DNA of 64,000 nucleotides from Branchiostoma floridae (Eukaryota > Chordata > Leptocardii > Amphioxiformes > Branchiostomatidae). The translations under genes and the position numbers were made by a program. Positions 27,901 through 34,302 of this stretch are shown piece by piece. The stretch is from NCBI RefSeq assembly GCF_000003815.2, contig NC_049989.1, forward strand, positions 20,932,024 to 20,996,023, written 5' to 3'. Numbering within the stretch: position 1 is the stretch's first letter; each line of letters starts with the position of its first letter. The notes under the pieces were generated by a model. It did not search any database, was not told the origin of the DNA, and saw only the letters and a list, made by a program, of their open reading frames with translations.

Positions 27901-30900
27901 GCAGGGAACGTGTGCGCCATCTGCCAGGAGGACTTCAAGGGACCCATCTCACTACAGTGCAAGGTGAGGGCAACGTCTTAAGACAAAAGTGAAAGTGAAA
28001 CAAAAGTGAAAGTGATGTCGGGCCCATCTCACTACAGTGTAAGGTGAGGGACAACTTCTTAAGACAAAAGTGAAAGTAAAGCGAAAGCGATGTCAGGGCC
28101 CATTTCACTACAGTGTAAGACAGGGTTGTAGCCAGCATCCGTCCTTCAGTCCTTTGAAGGAATTTTGCAGCTGGGGACAGAAAAAAATTTTGCCCATTCC
28201 GTCCTCGGTAATGGACAAAAACTATGTAAAGTCAATAAAGATATAAAAAAATGTCTTCTTGTGTAATTTTTCACCAAAACAGATGAACAGCTTAGTCTAC
28301 CAGCAAACTTGACACCTCAAAATGCAGGACATTGGGTTTCAGGGGGTCTAGATTTCAAAATTTTTCAGGGGAGTATGACCCCGGATCCCCTTAGGAACGT
28401 TATGCCTTCGGCTCGACGTCTCGTTCTTTCTGATTCAAAATCGAGGGGACTGAAAATGATTTCAGGCTGGCTACAACCCTGGTGTAAGATGAGAAACATG
28501 TTCTTAAGACGTAGGTGAAAGCAAAACAAAAGTGAAAGTGAACAGTTGGGACCTATCTCACTACAGTGCAAGGTGAGGGCAACGTCTTAAGACAAAAGTG
28601 AAAGTGAAAGAAAAGTGAAAGTAATGTTGAGACCCATCTCACTACAGTGCAAGATGAGGGACATGTTCTTAAGATGAAAGTGAAAGTGAAAGCGGACAGT
28701 TGGACCCATCTCACTACAGTGCAAAGTGAGGAACAACTTCTTAAGACGAAAGTGAAAGTGAAGCAAAAGTGAAAGTGATGTCAAATCAGTTTTAACTGAA
28801 ATGAACTCTATCAGTTGAGGAACTCTTCCACTGATCATGACAGAGAAGACAGACTCTAAGTGCATGTAATATGTACAGGACCTGGTACATTGTCCCATAT
28901 TTTCTAATAGATGATAGATTGATTTGATGATCTCAGTTAGGAAGAGTATCTTTTGTGGGCTTTTTTTAACAATGAAAAGCCAATGGTGTGATTTCAGACA
29001 CTCTTTCAAATAGTCTGTGTCTTTCACCATAGAATCTGAGACATTTACAAATATCCTCTCCATCCGCCACTACCAATGGCTGCCTCTTTGCAGTGCAATC
29101 CTCTATTCCCCTCCCCATCCATCCGCTTTATAAAAGCCTTTGTTTGATGACCCTTGTCCTTCGACCTGGCTGGGAAATAAATTGTGCCTGCTTAGTGTCG
29201 CTGGCAATCCGAGCGTTACGGCCGTAAGTGGTTAAATATGCCGCACTAATGGTACAAAATATCAATAAGGCTGGCTGGGCTAGCAGGGCAAGGTGCAGCG
29301 TTCCCTCGGGGGTTCCAACCTGGTTATGTGTGCTACTGGAAATTGTGAAATTTTCGTGGGAGTTTTATTTGCTCGTTTGCTCTGACCTCATACCATGAAA
29401 TTATGTCACGAAATACGTGTTTTTTTTTATCATTACTGATAGTAATCAATTTGTTTCAAATGCAAATTGAAAACATGGCAAGCTGTTGCTGCAAAATGCA
29501 TCAGCTGCAAAAGTAAATGTAGTTACAATGGCTGAAACACAGGGGTTAGGGAAGCTCTTACGGTATCAGTGTCGGGCATGTCCAAATCATTTCCTGGCTT
29601 CTCAGAATTTTAAAGAAAATTGTCAGAAGAAGGCACCATGAAAACACAGTGCATGGGGAAATTTTTTGGGGGAAACATTCTAGATAAAAACGGAGGTTAA
29701 GGCACAATTTACATTGTACGGAGTGCAAATGTAGGTATAATGTGGGTAAATAAGAATTTAGCAAGGAATGGAGGTAAAATCAGAGACCTCAGAGGAAAAC
29801 ATAAATCTGACTATATTCACCCCAAGAAACCAACCAACCAATTTAAGGTACACACTTTTCCCTCAGACTCTGTATTCATGTGGATCTTCCAGGTCAGCAT
29901 TAGTGTGTATTGTCAAGATATTTTTATCTTAAATTTTATGATATAGCTTACAGGCTGTGGGAGGAAAGCTTGAATCTGACTATATTCATCCCTGTATTAA
30001 TACCCTAAAACTGTGTGTACCGAGGTACAGACTTCCCCTCAGACTCGTTTTATGCAATTCTTCCTGTTCAGCTTCTTTGGCCTTTTTTTAATGCCGAGAA
30101 CCAACAAATAGAGTTGGAGAGGCCTAATCATGGGGTTACAGTCTGTGTTGTGCGATATTGACCAAAAATGGTCAGATTGAGATTGTCAATTGATTAATTT
30201 ATTGGTGGATGCCAACTCCTTGTGACATGGTTGTCTAAATTATTCATTCTATATGCTCATAATTATACATATAGATCTGGGTTCTCCCATTCCAGTGCCT
30301 TGGATTTCAGTTTGCAAATTCTGTGTAATGTTTACAAGGAAAATATTCATGTACTTAGAACAAAAATGTCGGATCCCAATATCAAAAGAAGTCAGGATCA
30401 GTTAGAGCTACCTTCTAAATTTTTGCTGCTAAAAAAAATTAGAAGTTACCTTTTGTTTTTATTAATGAAAAAAGGAATATTATATAGATCAATTTGTAAT
30501 TTTACACAATCTACATTTTTTGTACACTGTATGTAACTGTGAGTTGTTTTTCCTACCAATATGTTCATATCCCAGTAAATGCATGTAGGATCCCAATATC
30601 AATGAACAAGTCAGCAAGAGCTGTCTTTTAAATTTGTGCTTGTAAGAAAATTAGTCTTTTGTTTTCATTAATAAATGAAAAAAAGGAATATACTGTACAG
30701 ACCAACTTGTAATTTTACATTTTTGTGTTACAAATCTACATTTTCTGTTACAAATTTTGTACACCGTATTTATCTGTAACAAGTTGTTTTTCCTACCCAT
30801 ATGTTCATATCCCAGTAAATACATTTCCAACGAGCCCCATTAGTACTACTCTATGCAGGGCCATGAGGACATATTTCATTACGAGCCCCAATTGTGCAGA

Positions 30901-33900
30901 ACAGGAGCGTTTCATGGTTAATTTAGTCTGGCCGAAGGAGAAGGATCAGATCTGTATTGATTATGCCATGTAGGGCCACATGTAGTACGGGCAGGGAGAA
31001 TATGTACATGTTACAGTACATTCGTATGCTACAGCCTTGATTTTGCAGAACTAATAATGTGACATTTTGAACATTAATTGCTTGGAAACTGTTACAGTAG
31101 TAGTCATGCATGTTGCAGGCATGTGTACATCATTCAGGACATTGTACTATGAAATTGTAGTCTAATGTTAGAGTTATACATTTGCAAACCTGTATAAACA
31201 TAACATGATATCCATAATGTTCCATGCATGTGAATATCATTCAGTGCTTTGTAGTCAAATGAGGTATACATTTGCAAACATAAGTCATGTACTTTACTCC
31301 TGATGGTGAATATAAATCCATTCTTTTCTCTTTGTCATACCTTTATTATGTATAATGTCATCACCCTTCCAAGCACTTGTAGCTGATAAATGCATATCAA
31401 TCGATGTCACTGACAAAAGAAAACAGATCCTATCTGAAATGTCTGACCATTTCCAAAATCATATCCAGTTGCTTCAACTTGAGTAACTGCTTTTTGGCGT
31501 ATCTTATTACCTACATGTCTAATTATAACCTTCATCGACGTGTATCAATCGTTCTCAGTAAATGTATTCAGTACATTTCAGTGTGATGTGATGTGTAGTG
31601 ACATTATGCAGAAGTTCCCCACAGTGTGTGTGCTGTTTATATACAGCTGCTGCCATTTAAAGCGATTGCCTGGATGTAATAGCCTCTTGAGGTTTACAGC
31701 TTTGGGCCTCTCTAAATCAATTCTTTGTTTTGTTTATATTTTTGATGAGGAAAGCATGAAAGTGCATTAGCTATGATGTATGAAAAGGAAGAAAAAATGG
31801 CTACCATGTTCAAGTCAACAGTAAATGCACAATGGGTGCTCAATTGACTGTTATTTCTCAATTGTTGCTTTTCTTAAATTTATCTTATATTTTCTACACT
31901 TGTATTTAGATTAGCATTAGACAAGTGTAGTTAGGTGCAAGAGAGCTTAATTGTACAAGCCATGCAGGTTTCTCCCTTCCTCCAGCACTTTACTTTATTG
32001 TTATTGTTTTATGTGCAAAATAAACAAACAAATAAACAAAACAGAGTCTAGAGGGGAAAGTCTTGGTGCACAAAATTTATTTATTTATTTACTGTAATTC
32101 CTGATTTTTTCAATGTACTGTTATATATGTTCACGGTTTTCACGGTGACGACTGTAACGTGAACTTATCATTACTGATAACAAATAATTCACAGCCTTCT
32201 TTTATGTGCACTTGCTTTGACAGTGAACATTTAGTTCTGAGAACAAGTTAAATTTTCTCAGACCGTGAAAGTTTGGTACCGAGAAGACAAAGTGAATTAC
32301 AGTATTTGGTGCATACAGTTTCAGGTTCGCTCCCACAGGCAAATCTCAGCATTGATATGTGCTCCACAGAGTCCCATGTTCCACCCCTACCGTATATTCT
32401 CGAATAAAGTACGCACCCCAATTAAAGTACGCACCCCTGATTTTGGACAAGTCTTAGACAGATCTTTGGGACTGAAAGGTAAAATTGAAAAACTCAAATA
32501 AAGTACGCACCCCTTCTCCACCAATTTTCAACAGACCTTTAACTGGATATATTCAAATTTATGATGTTTTCCCCCGGTTATTTTGTATAAGATAACCTGG
32601 AGAATTGCCTACTGCAATTATAAAAATCACTGTGAACTGGTATTAGAAATCAGGAAAAACCAGTTGTACAAGTCAAAGTCACTAACTCAAAAGGATTGTA
32701 TGCGAATGCCAATCTTATGTAAATCATGTTTAGACAATTTCTTTGTTTCATGTTTAGACAACTACAAGACAACAACAATGTGCATGTTTTGAAAAATTAC
32801 TAGAAGTGTAGCTCCACCTTGCTTTATTTTAGGCTTTTTTTACCATTTCTCTGTGCAGTGACCTCAAATAAAGTACGCACCCCAACTTTGGCAACAACTT
32901 GTAGCACCTTTTCAATTTTGAAAAGTTAAAAAAGTGCGTACTTTATTCGAGAATTGTGCGAAATAAAGAAACAATTAAACAAACAAACAAACAGTCTGGG
33001 GAAAAGTCTGCAACTTGGTGCACAGTTTCAGGCAGGTTCCCACAGGGAAATCTCAGCATTAATACGTGCCCCACAGAGTCCCATGTTCCATCCTTATGTG
33101 CGAAATAAACAAATAAACAAACAAACAGAGTCTAGGGGAAAGTCTGCATCTTGGTGCACAGTTTCAAGTTCGCTCCTACAGGCAAATCTCAGCATTAATA
33201 TGGATGAATGAATGAATTTATTGCACAACAATCGCGCAGAGTACAATGTATTATCAACCAACAACAACTAATAGCTATACTGACAATAGTACTAAGAGAC
33301 TACATACAAAACAACAACAGAACATTATCGATACAGTACAGTTATCTATGAGACTCAGTAATCTGGTCTCGCATTTGAATACATATGTGCCCCACAGAGT
33401 CGCATGTTCCACCTAACGTGGTTAGTTACGGGGGACCATCTTTCACTGTCCACTACCCCTGCCCCCCCCCCTTCTCGCGCCTGATGGCACAAAGGGCGGT
33501 GCCCATCTCTGTTTCCTTAGCCCTGGGCCACACAACGCAATCACTACAGCAGGGGGCTACTACCCCTGCACAGGGTAACAAGTTCTCCCACATGTGGCAC
33601 AGTTTTACCTACTCTCACTGCAGTGTTGACAGTCGTTTGTTTTGAATTGAGAGGCTTAAAGGTTATAGTGTGATAAAAGTATAGACTGCAATTATGATCA
33701 TTTTTAGGTTTCAAAAACATAGTTGTTTGGAACATGTGTTATAGTTGTTTTATGTCTCTGTAGAATTATATGGCAACAAATGTAGAAACAACAGTGATTT
33801 TCAACATCAGTGATATTAGTATTAGTATAGCTAAACAATGGCATGACTTGTTAATCTGTATCTAGGTATGCAAATGTTTTGACAAGTAGGAAAAATACTA

Positions 33901-34302
33901 TTGATTGTATTATGTGAAACAGACGCCATTACTGCCCCATTTTGCTTTAATTCAAGTCCACAGATTTTTTGTCTTTCTTCCTTTTCAACAAATGGTCTGT
34001 GAGGGTTTCTCTACAAAAGCTGTGTCCAGGTCTAAATTGAGATGTTGTCTATTTGTTTGTTGCTTTTCAGCATGTGTTCTGCGAGGACTGTGTGCTGGTA
34101 TGGTTCAACTGTGAGAAGACCTGCTCGATGTTCGATGTTGTTATTTACTTGTTTGTTTGTTGTTTTTCAGCACGTGTTCTGTGAGGACTGTGTTCTGGTA
34201 TGGTTTGACCGTGAGAAGACCTGCCCGATGTGCCGTGCGGAGATCGCAGACGACCCGTTGTGGCGAGACGGCGCCACCAGTGCCTTCGTACAGCTCTACT
34301 GA
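3471..34302 (+). CDS. RNFT2: RNFT1/RNFT2-type RING finger and transmembrane E3 ubiquitin ligase, 8 coding exons, 413 aa
   Basis: Membrane-embedded RING E3 ligase; vertebrate RNFT1 acts in ER-associated protein turnover and RNFT2 in receptor turnover (family knowledge). Coding exons: 3471-3930, 4966-5042, 5978-6078, 14350-14503, 16505-16654, 21031-21096, 27862-27963, 34171-34302. All have GT-AG borders and compatible phases (1,0,2,0,0,0,0), giving 413 aa against about 435-445 in human. Layout: polar N-terminus (1-135), several hydrophobic segments (about 138-310), a linker helix, then a C-terminal C3HC4 RING: C354, C357, C369, H371, C374, C377, C388, C391. It ends GATSAFVQLY, like the vertebrate tail. 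In-frame stops at 3423 and 3447 precede ATG 3471, so the N-terminus is complete. It is probably the single pre-duplication counterpart of RNFT1 and RNFT2; the SPRING1 neighbour favours the RNFT2 label. Confidence 0.95.
4966..5042 (+). CDS. RNFT2: RNFT coding exon 3
   Basis: Pyrimidine-rich acceptor TTTTTTCTATTCCAG; donor GTAAAG at 5043. It encodes a hydrophobic stretch (ICILLGLFGTFI) and the family sequence SQVALK. Phase 1 in, phase 0 out. Confidence 0.93.
5425..5752. mobile_element. MITE, CAGGGCTCAAAAT terminus with GGTGCACC words
   Basis: Starts CAGGGCTCAAAATTCATT and ends TATTTCGAGCCCTG, inverted ends. The inside repeats GGTGCAC/GTGCACC at both margins. Flanking pentamers CTGTC and CTATC could be a decayed 5-bp target duplication. 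In RNFT intron 3. Confidence 0.7.
5978..6078 (+). CDS. RNFT2: RNFT coding exon 4
   Basis: Acceptor TTATTTCTTGCAG; donor GTGAGA at 6079. ERRSVKMLLWLVLFLTAN and the following ILIYY-type stretch form one membrane span ending FEEEKLQN. It leaves the frame in phase 2, which matches exon 5 (AG plus T gives Ser). Confidence 0.93.
6116..6230. mobile_element. partial MITE, CAGGGCTCGTGAC end with GGTCGCA words
   Basis: CAGGGCTCGTGACTGCGAC followed by GGTCGCAATGCGACC. Only the left end is clear; a right terminus was not found. Confidence 0.4.
7310..7425. mobile_element. partial MITE with GCTCCTAA words, GGAGCCCTG end
   Basis: GTGCTCCCAACC, GGTGCTCCTAAC and GCGCTCCTAAG occur in a row, then inverted as TTAGGAGTTAGGAGCGCC; it closes with CTGGAGCCCTG. 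The left terminus is missing. Confidence 0.45.
7834..8180. repeat. 39-bp minisatellite in RNFT intron 4
   Basis: About eight copies of a unit built on GGTGTTCAGCACCAAGGACA and GGTGTGTTTGTGTGTGGAT. The unit is 39 bp, divisible by three, so it leaves long open frames on both strands that are not genes. Confidence 0.92.
8805..9500. repeat. three diverged copies of an about 190-bp repeat
   Basis: TCAGATATCTTCTGCCAGGC followed by a conserved AT-rich segment (GGAAATATTGATGTATATGA) recurs from about 8811, 8993 and 9347. The second and third copies are separated by an inserted segment with GTTAGACATCCAGGTA (9108-9260). Confidence 0.7.
9971..10047. repeat. perfect 31-bp inverted repeat (hairpin)
   Basis: Arms 9971-10001 and 10017-10047 are exact reverse complements (starting TTTTATTTTCTTGTTTTGCT) around a 15-nt spacer. 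AT-rich; could be the end of a foldback element or a cruciform. No gene association beyond lying in RNFT intron 4. Confidence 0.85.
10759..11099. mobile_element. MITE, CAGGGCTCAAAAT terminus with GTGCAGGT words
   Basis: Inverted ends CAGGGCTCAAAATCCC and TATTTCGAGCCCTG. GTGCAGGT/ACCTGCAC words occur at both margins. Flanked by CAGAC on both sides, a likely 5-bp target duplication. Confidence 0.75.
12101..12413. mobile_element. MITE, same GTGCAGGT family, opposite orientation, 5-bp target duplication
   Basis: Inverted ends CAGGGCTCAAAACAC and GTATTTTGAGCCCTG, flanked by TGTAA on both sides. It shares interior sequence with 10759-11099 and 34340-34570. Confidence 0.8.
12558..12835. mobile_element. 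degenerate MITE with GGTGCATA words
   Basis: Starts CAGGGCTTCAATTTCATTAT; CAGGTGCATAG, TATGCACC-like and ATGCATCCAGTATT words near the far end resemble 5425-5752. The right terminus has decayed. Confidence 0.4.
14122..14310 (-). mobile_element. dispersed repeat, probable non-LTR 3' end with trinucleotide tail
   Basis: A run of GTA triplets, then CTGCTGCTTGGGTCCCTGAC and GGGGTAGGCAGCAGTC. The same order recurs at 16664-16835 and 22380-22470. The simple-repeat end suggests a retroposon in minus orientation. Confidence 0.55.
14350..14503 (+). CDS. RNFT2: RNFT coding exon 5
   Basis: Acceptor TTTGTGTGTTCCAG; donor GTGAGC at 14504. It encodes a MQPNFDWVDFWTLLWVVG segment, then a hydrophobic span (MTDFVIKFMSMAVKCLIVLL). 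Both align with vertebrate RNFT (DLLWVVGIADFVLKY region). Confidence 0.93.
14876..15032. repeat. foldback element, arms about 70 bp
   Basis: GAATACAACACGGTGTATTC at the left is mirrored by GGAATACACCGTGTTGTATT at the right; the GC-rich centre (GACGGCCGAAGGCCGG) is itself palindromic. Arms have diverged by several substitutions. Sequence to about 15310 may belong to the same element. Confidence 0.75.
15560..16504 (+). repeat. array of nine truncated exon 6 acceptor copies upstream of the true exon 6
   Basis: Acceptor-exon junctions at 15560, 15655, 15759, 15863, 15969, 16077, 16185, 16291 and 16394, then the real one at 16505 (period 95-111 bp). Each unit has a CT-rich tract, CTAACCCTGTAG or a variant, the first about 65 exon bases (TACTACATGTTTGTGGAG), then CATGTTGTACTAACAGTG. 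The TAA in TACTAA is in frame in most copies and lies in a perfect UACUAAC branch-point sequence serving the next unit. Copies at 15560, 16291 and 16394 carry a 2-nt loss that shifts frame. Confidence 0.97.
16505..16654 (+). CDS. RNFT2: RNFT coding exon 6 (true copy at the end of the acceptor array)
   Basis: The last of ten tandem copies of the acceptor edge and the only one that continues past ACCCCGATG into PVWYKFLSDSD, finishing TASYFVLK before the donor GTATGT at 16655. 150 nt, phase 0 in and out. It starts GKYYMFVEHL, matching the GKFYLVIEEL region of vertebrate RNFT. The first bases, G then GTAAGT, place a donor-like sequence one base after the acceptor. Confidence 0.94.
16664..16835 (-). 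mobile_element. second copy of the GTA-tailed dispersed repeat
   Basis: GTAGTAGTAGTAGTATTCAT then GATGGGATCCCTGACACAGG and GGCTAGTCCTCACACTG, closely matching 14122-14310. Begins 10 bp after the exon 6 donor. Confidence 0.55.
17140..18600. repeat. about 360-bp tandem repeat, roughly four copies, RNFT intron 6
   Basis: The marker CAGCGATAAACATGATTTTC recurs near 17355, 17717, 18076 and 18443, each followed by GATTGATTTAGCCTTCCTAA and GAATCATTACCAATTGAG. A partial copy begins at about 17140. Confidence 0.9.
20109..20441. mobile_element. MITE, CAGGGTTCTAGCCAGG termini, CCACTACGCTAAAAT word family (copy B)
   Basis: Inverted ends CAGGGTTCTAGCCAGG and CTAGCTAGAACCCTG. Interior GCGTAGTGG and CCACTATGCTAAAAT words; inverted relative to copies A and C. 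No target duplication recognised. Confidence 0.75.
21031..21096 (+). CDS. RNFT2: RNFT coding exon 7
   Basis: Acceptor TTTTGTTTGCAG; donor GTGAGA at 21097. 22 codons (TLGLWNKAKQ ... KVVRDT) form a basic amphipathic linker between the last membrane span and the RING. Phase 0 in and out. Confidence 0.88.
21141..21607. mobile_element. two tandem copies of the TACTGTAAATGC / TTCGCGGT MITE
   Basis: Each copy runs from CACTGTGCTACTGTAAA to ATGCATTTACAGTAG (about 21158-21370 and 21405-21607), with CCGCGAA / TTCGCGG-like words. The flank CTCACGCCACTGTGCTACTG is duplicated too, so element plus flank were duplicated together. Confidence 0.75.
22380..22470 (-). mobile_element. third, shorter copy of the same dispersed repeat
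   Basis: CTGCTGCTGGGATCCCTGAC and GGGGTAGGCAGCAGTCGG as in the other two copies, but lacking the triplet tail. Confidence 0.5.
23054..23272. mobile_element. TACTGTAAATGC MITE copy
   Basis: TATACTGTAAATGCACC at the left and TGCATTTACAGTAAATG at the right form inverted ends; GTTCGCGGTGGTT and AAGTTCGCGGTAGCACC lie inside. Related copies occur at 26290-26395 (partial) and 43697-43977. Confidence 0.75.
24892..25213. mobile_element. MITE with CGGGCAAGT words
   Basis: CAGGGATAAACAAGTCCACT at the left is mirrored by AAACTTGTTCAACCCTG at the right. GGGCAAGTGAAAGTG, CACTTGTCCGATCGGGC and GGGCAAGTACATT occur inside. A second, shorter copy lies at 46902-47040. Confidence 0.7.
26607..27008. mobile_element. 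MITE of the CCACTACGCTAAAAT family (copy C), flanked by a 50-bp direct duplication
   Basis: Ends CAGGTTCTAGCCAG and CTGGCTAGAACCC. Sequence TTGATTTTTCTCTGGACTTA continuing through GAGATGGCTCAAC lies on the left (26539-26587) and again on the right (27016-27064) with two differences. That is much longer than a normal target duplication. Confidence 0.7.
27400..27655 (+). mobile_element. LINE-type 3' end with CATTCATTC tail
   Basis: AT-rich sequence ending CAAGGCTTTCAGGTTGCAAG, AAATAAACC and (ATTC)n is typical of CR1/L2-like 3' termini. No reverse transcriptase segment is present, so it is heavily 5'-truncated. Confidence 0.5.
27862..27963 (+). CDS. RNFT2: RNFT coding exon 8 (RING first half)
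   Basis: Acceptor CTCCTTCCCAG; donor GTGAGG at 27964. It encodes NYGQPAS and then the RING start CAIC, with the third Cys in SLQCK. The last about 18 coding bases, the donor and about 60 intron bases are repeated five more times downstream. Confidence 0.95.
27945..28783 (+). repeat. array of exon 8 donor-edge copies (six units, one interrupted by a MITE)
   Basis: The unit is CCCATCTCACTACAGTGCAA, then GTGAGGG, TTCTTAAGAC and AAAGTGAAAGTGAA runs, about 75-80 bp. Units begin near 27949 (true exon end), 28021, 28098, 28550, 28632 and 28704. The donor stays intact at 28021 and 28550 (AAGGTGAGG), is altered at 28704 (AAAGTGAGG) and is lost at 28632 (AAGATGAGG). Confidence 0.95.
28121..28481. mobile_element. 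hAT-like MITE with 8-bp target duplication inside the exon 8 array
   Basis: Inverted ends CAGGGTTGTAGCCAGC and GGCTGGCTACAACCCTG, flanked by GTGTAAGA on both sides (28113-28120, 28482-28489). GTCCTT/CGTCCTC words are inside. The target was the exon 8 copy sequence CAGTGTAAGA, so insertion came after array expansion. Confidence 0.9.
31855..32050 (+). mobile_element. probable LINE 3' UTR tail
   Basis: Ends TTTTATGTGCAAAATAAACAAACAAATAAAC after an unremarkable AT-rich stretch. The simple A-rich end is the main evidence. Confidence 0.35.
32396..32954. mobile_element. MITE with ATTCTCGAATAAAGTACGCAC inverted ends
   Basis: The left end ATTCTCGAATAAAGTACGCA is mirrored by TGCGTACTTTATTCGAGAAT. The word AAAGTACGCACCCC is present four times inside. 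It is inserted between CCACCCCTAC and TGTGCGAAATA; the neighbouring unit shows CCATCCTTATGTGCGAAATA uninterrupted, the empty site. Confidence 0.85.
33201..33383 (-). mobile_element. 5'-truncated LINE 3' end, minus orientation
   Basis: On the minus strand it ends GTTGTGCAATAAATTCATTC, a CR1/L2-like tail. Flanked by ATATG on both sides, splitting a unit of the 135-bp repeat whose uninterrupted form is seen next to it. Confidence 0.65.
34041..34230 (+). repeat. 100-bp tandem duplication of the exon 9 acceptor edge
   Basis: Acceptors TTGCTTTTCAG|CATGTGTTCTG (34071) and TTGTTTTTCAG|CACGTGTTCTG (34171) are exactly 100 bp apart. The upstream copy holds about 70 exon bases, reads HVFCEDC then WFNCEKTC and stops matching before the last RING cysteine. 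If used, it would end at TGA 34182-34184. Confidence 0.95.
34171..34302 (+). CDS. RNFT2: RNFT coding exon 9 (RING second half and stop)
   Basis: Acceptor TTTGTTGTTTTTCAG. It encodes HVFCEDC, VWFDREKTCPMC and the C-terminal GATSAFVQLY, stop TGA 34300-34302. An incomplete copy of its first about 70 bases with its own acceptor lies exactly 100 bp upstream at 34071. Confidence 0.96.
   Translation, partial: HVFCEDCVLVWFDREKTCPMCRAEIADDPLWRDGATSAFVQLY

Larger units (their letters stand above)
32275..33420. repeat. three tandem about 135-bp units, two split by separate insertions
   Basis: Marker CAAATCTCAGCATTAATA (or close variant) then CCCCACAGAGTCCCATGTTC occurs at about 32341, 33048 and 33181/33388. 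Between units lies GCGAAATAAACAAATAAAC and GAGTCTAGGGGAAAGTCTGC. Unit 1 carries 32396-32954, unit 3 carries 33201-33383, and the middle unit is uninterrupted. Confidence 0.85.

Noticed and set aside
27785-27967. 60-aa frame over RNFT exon 8
   Set aside because: Wrong frame; the RING cysteines appear only in the frame starting at 27862.
34042-34302. 86-aa continuous frame through both exon 9 copies
   Set aside because: It reads the upstream copy out of frame and crosses two acceptors; only 34171-34302 is homologous.
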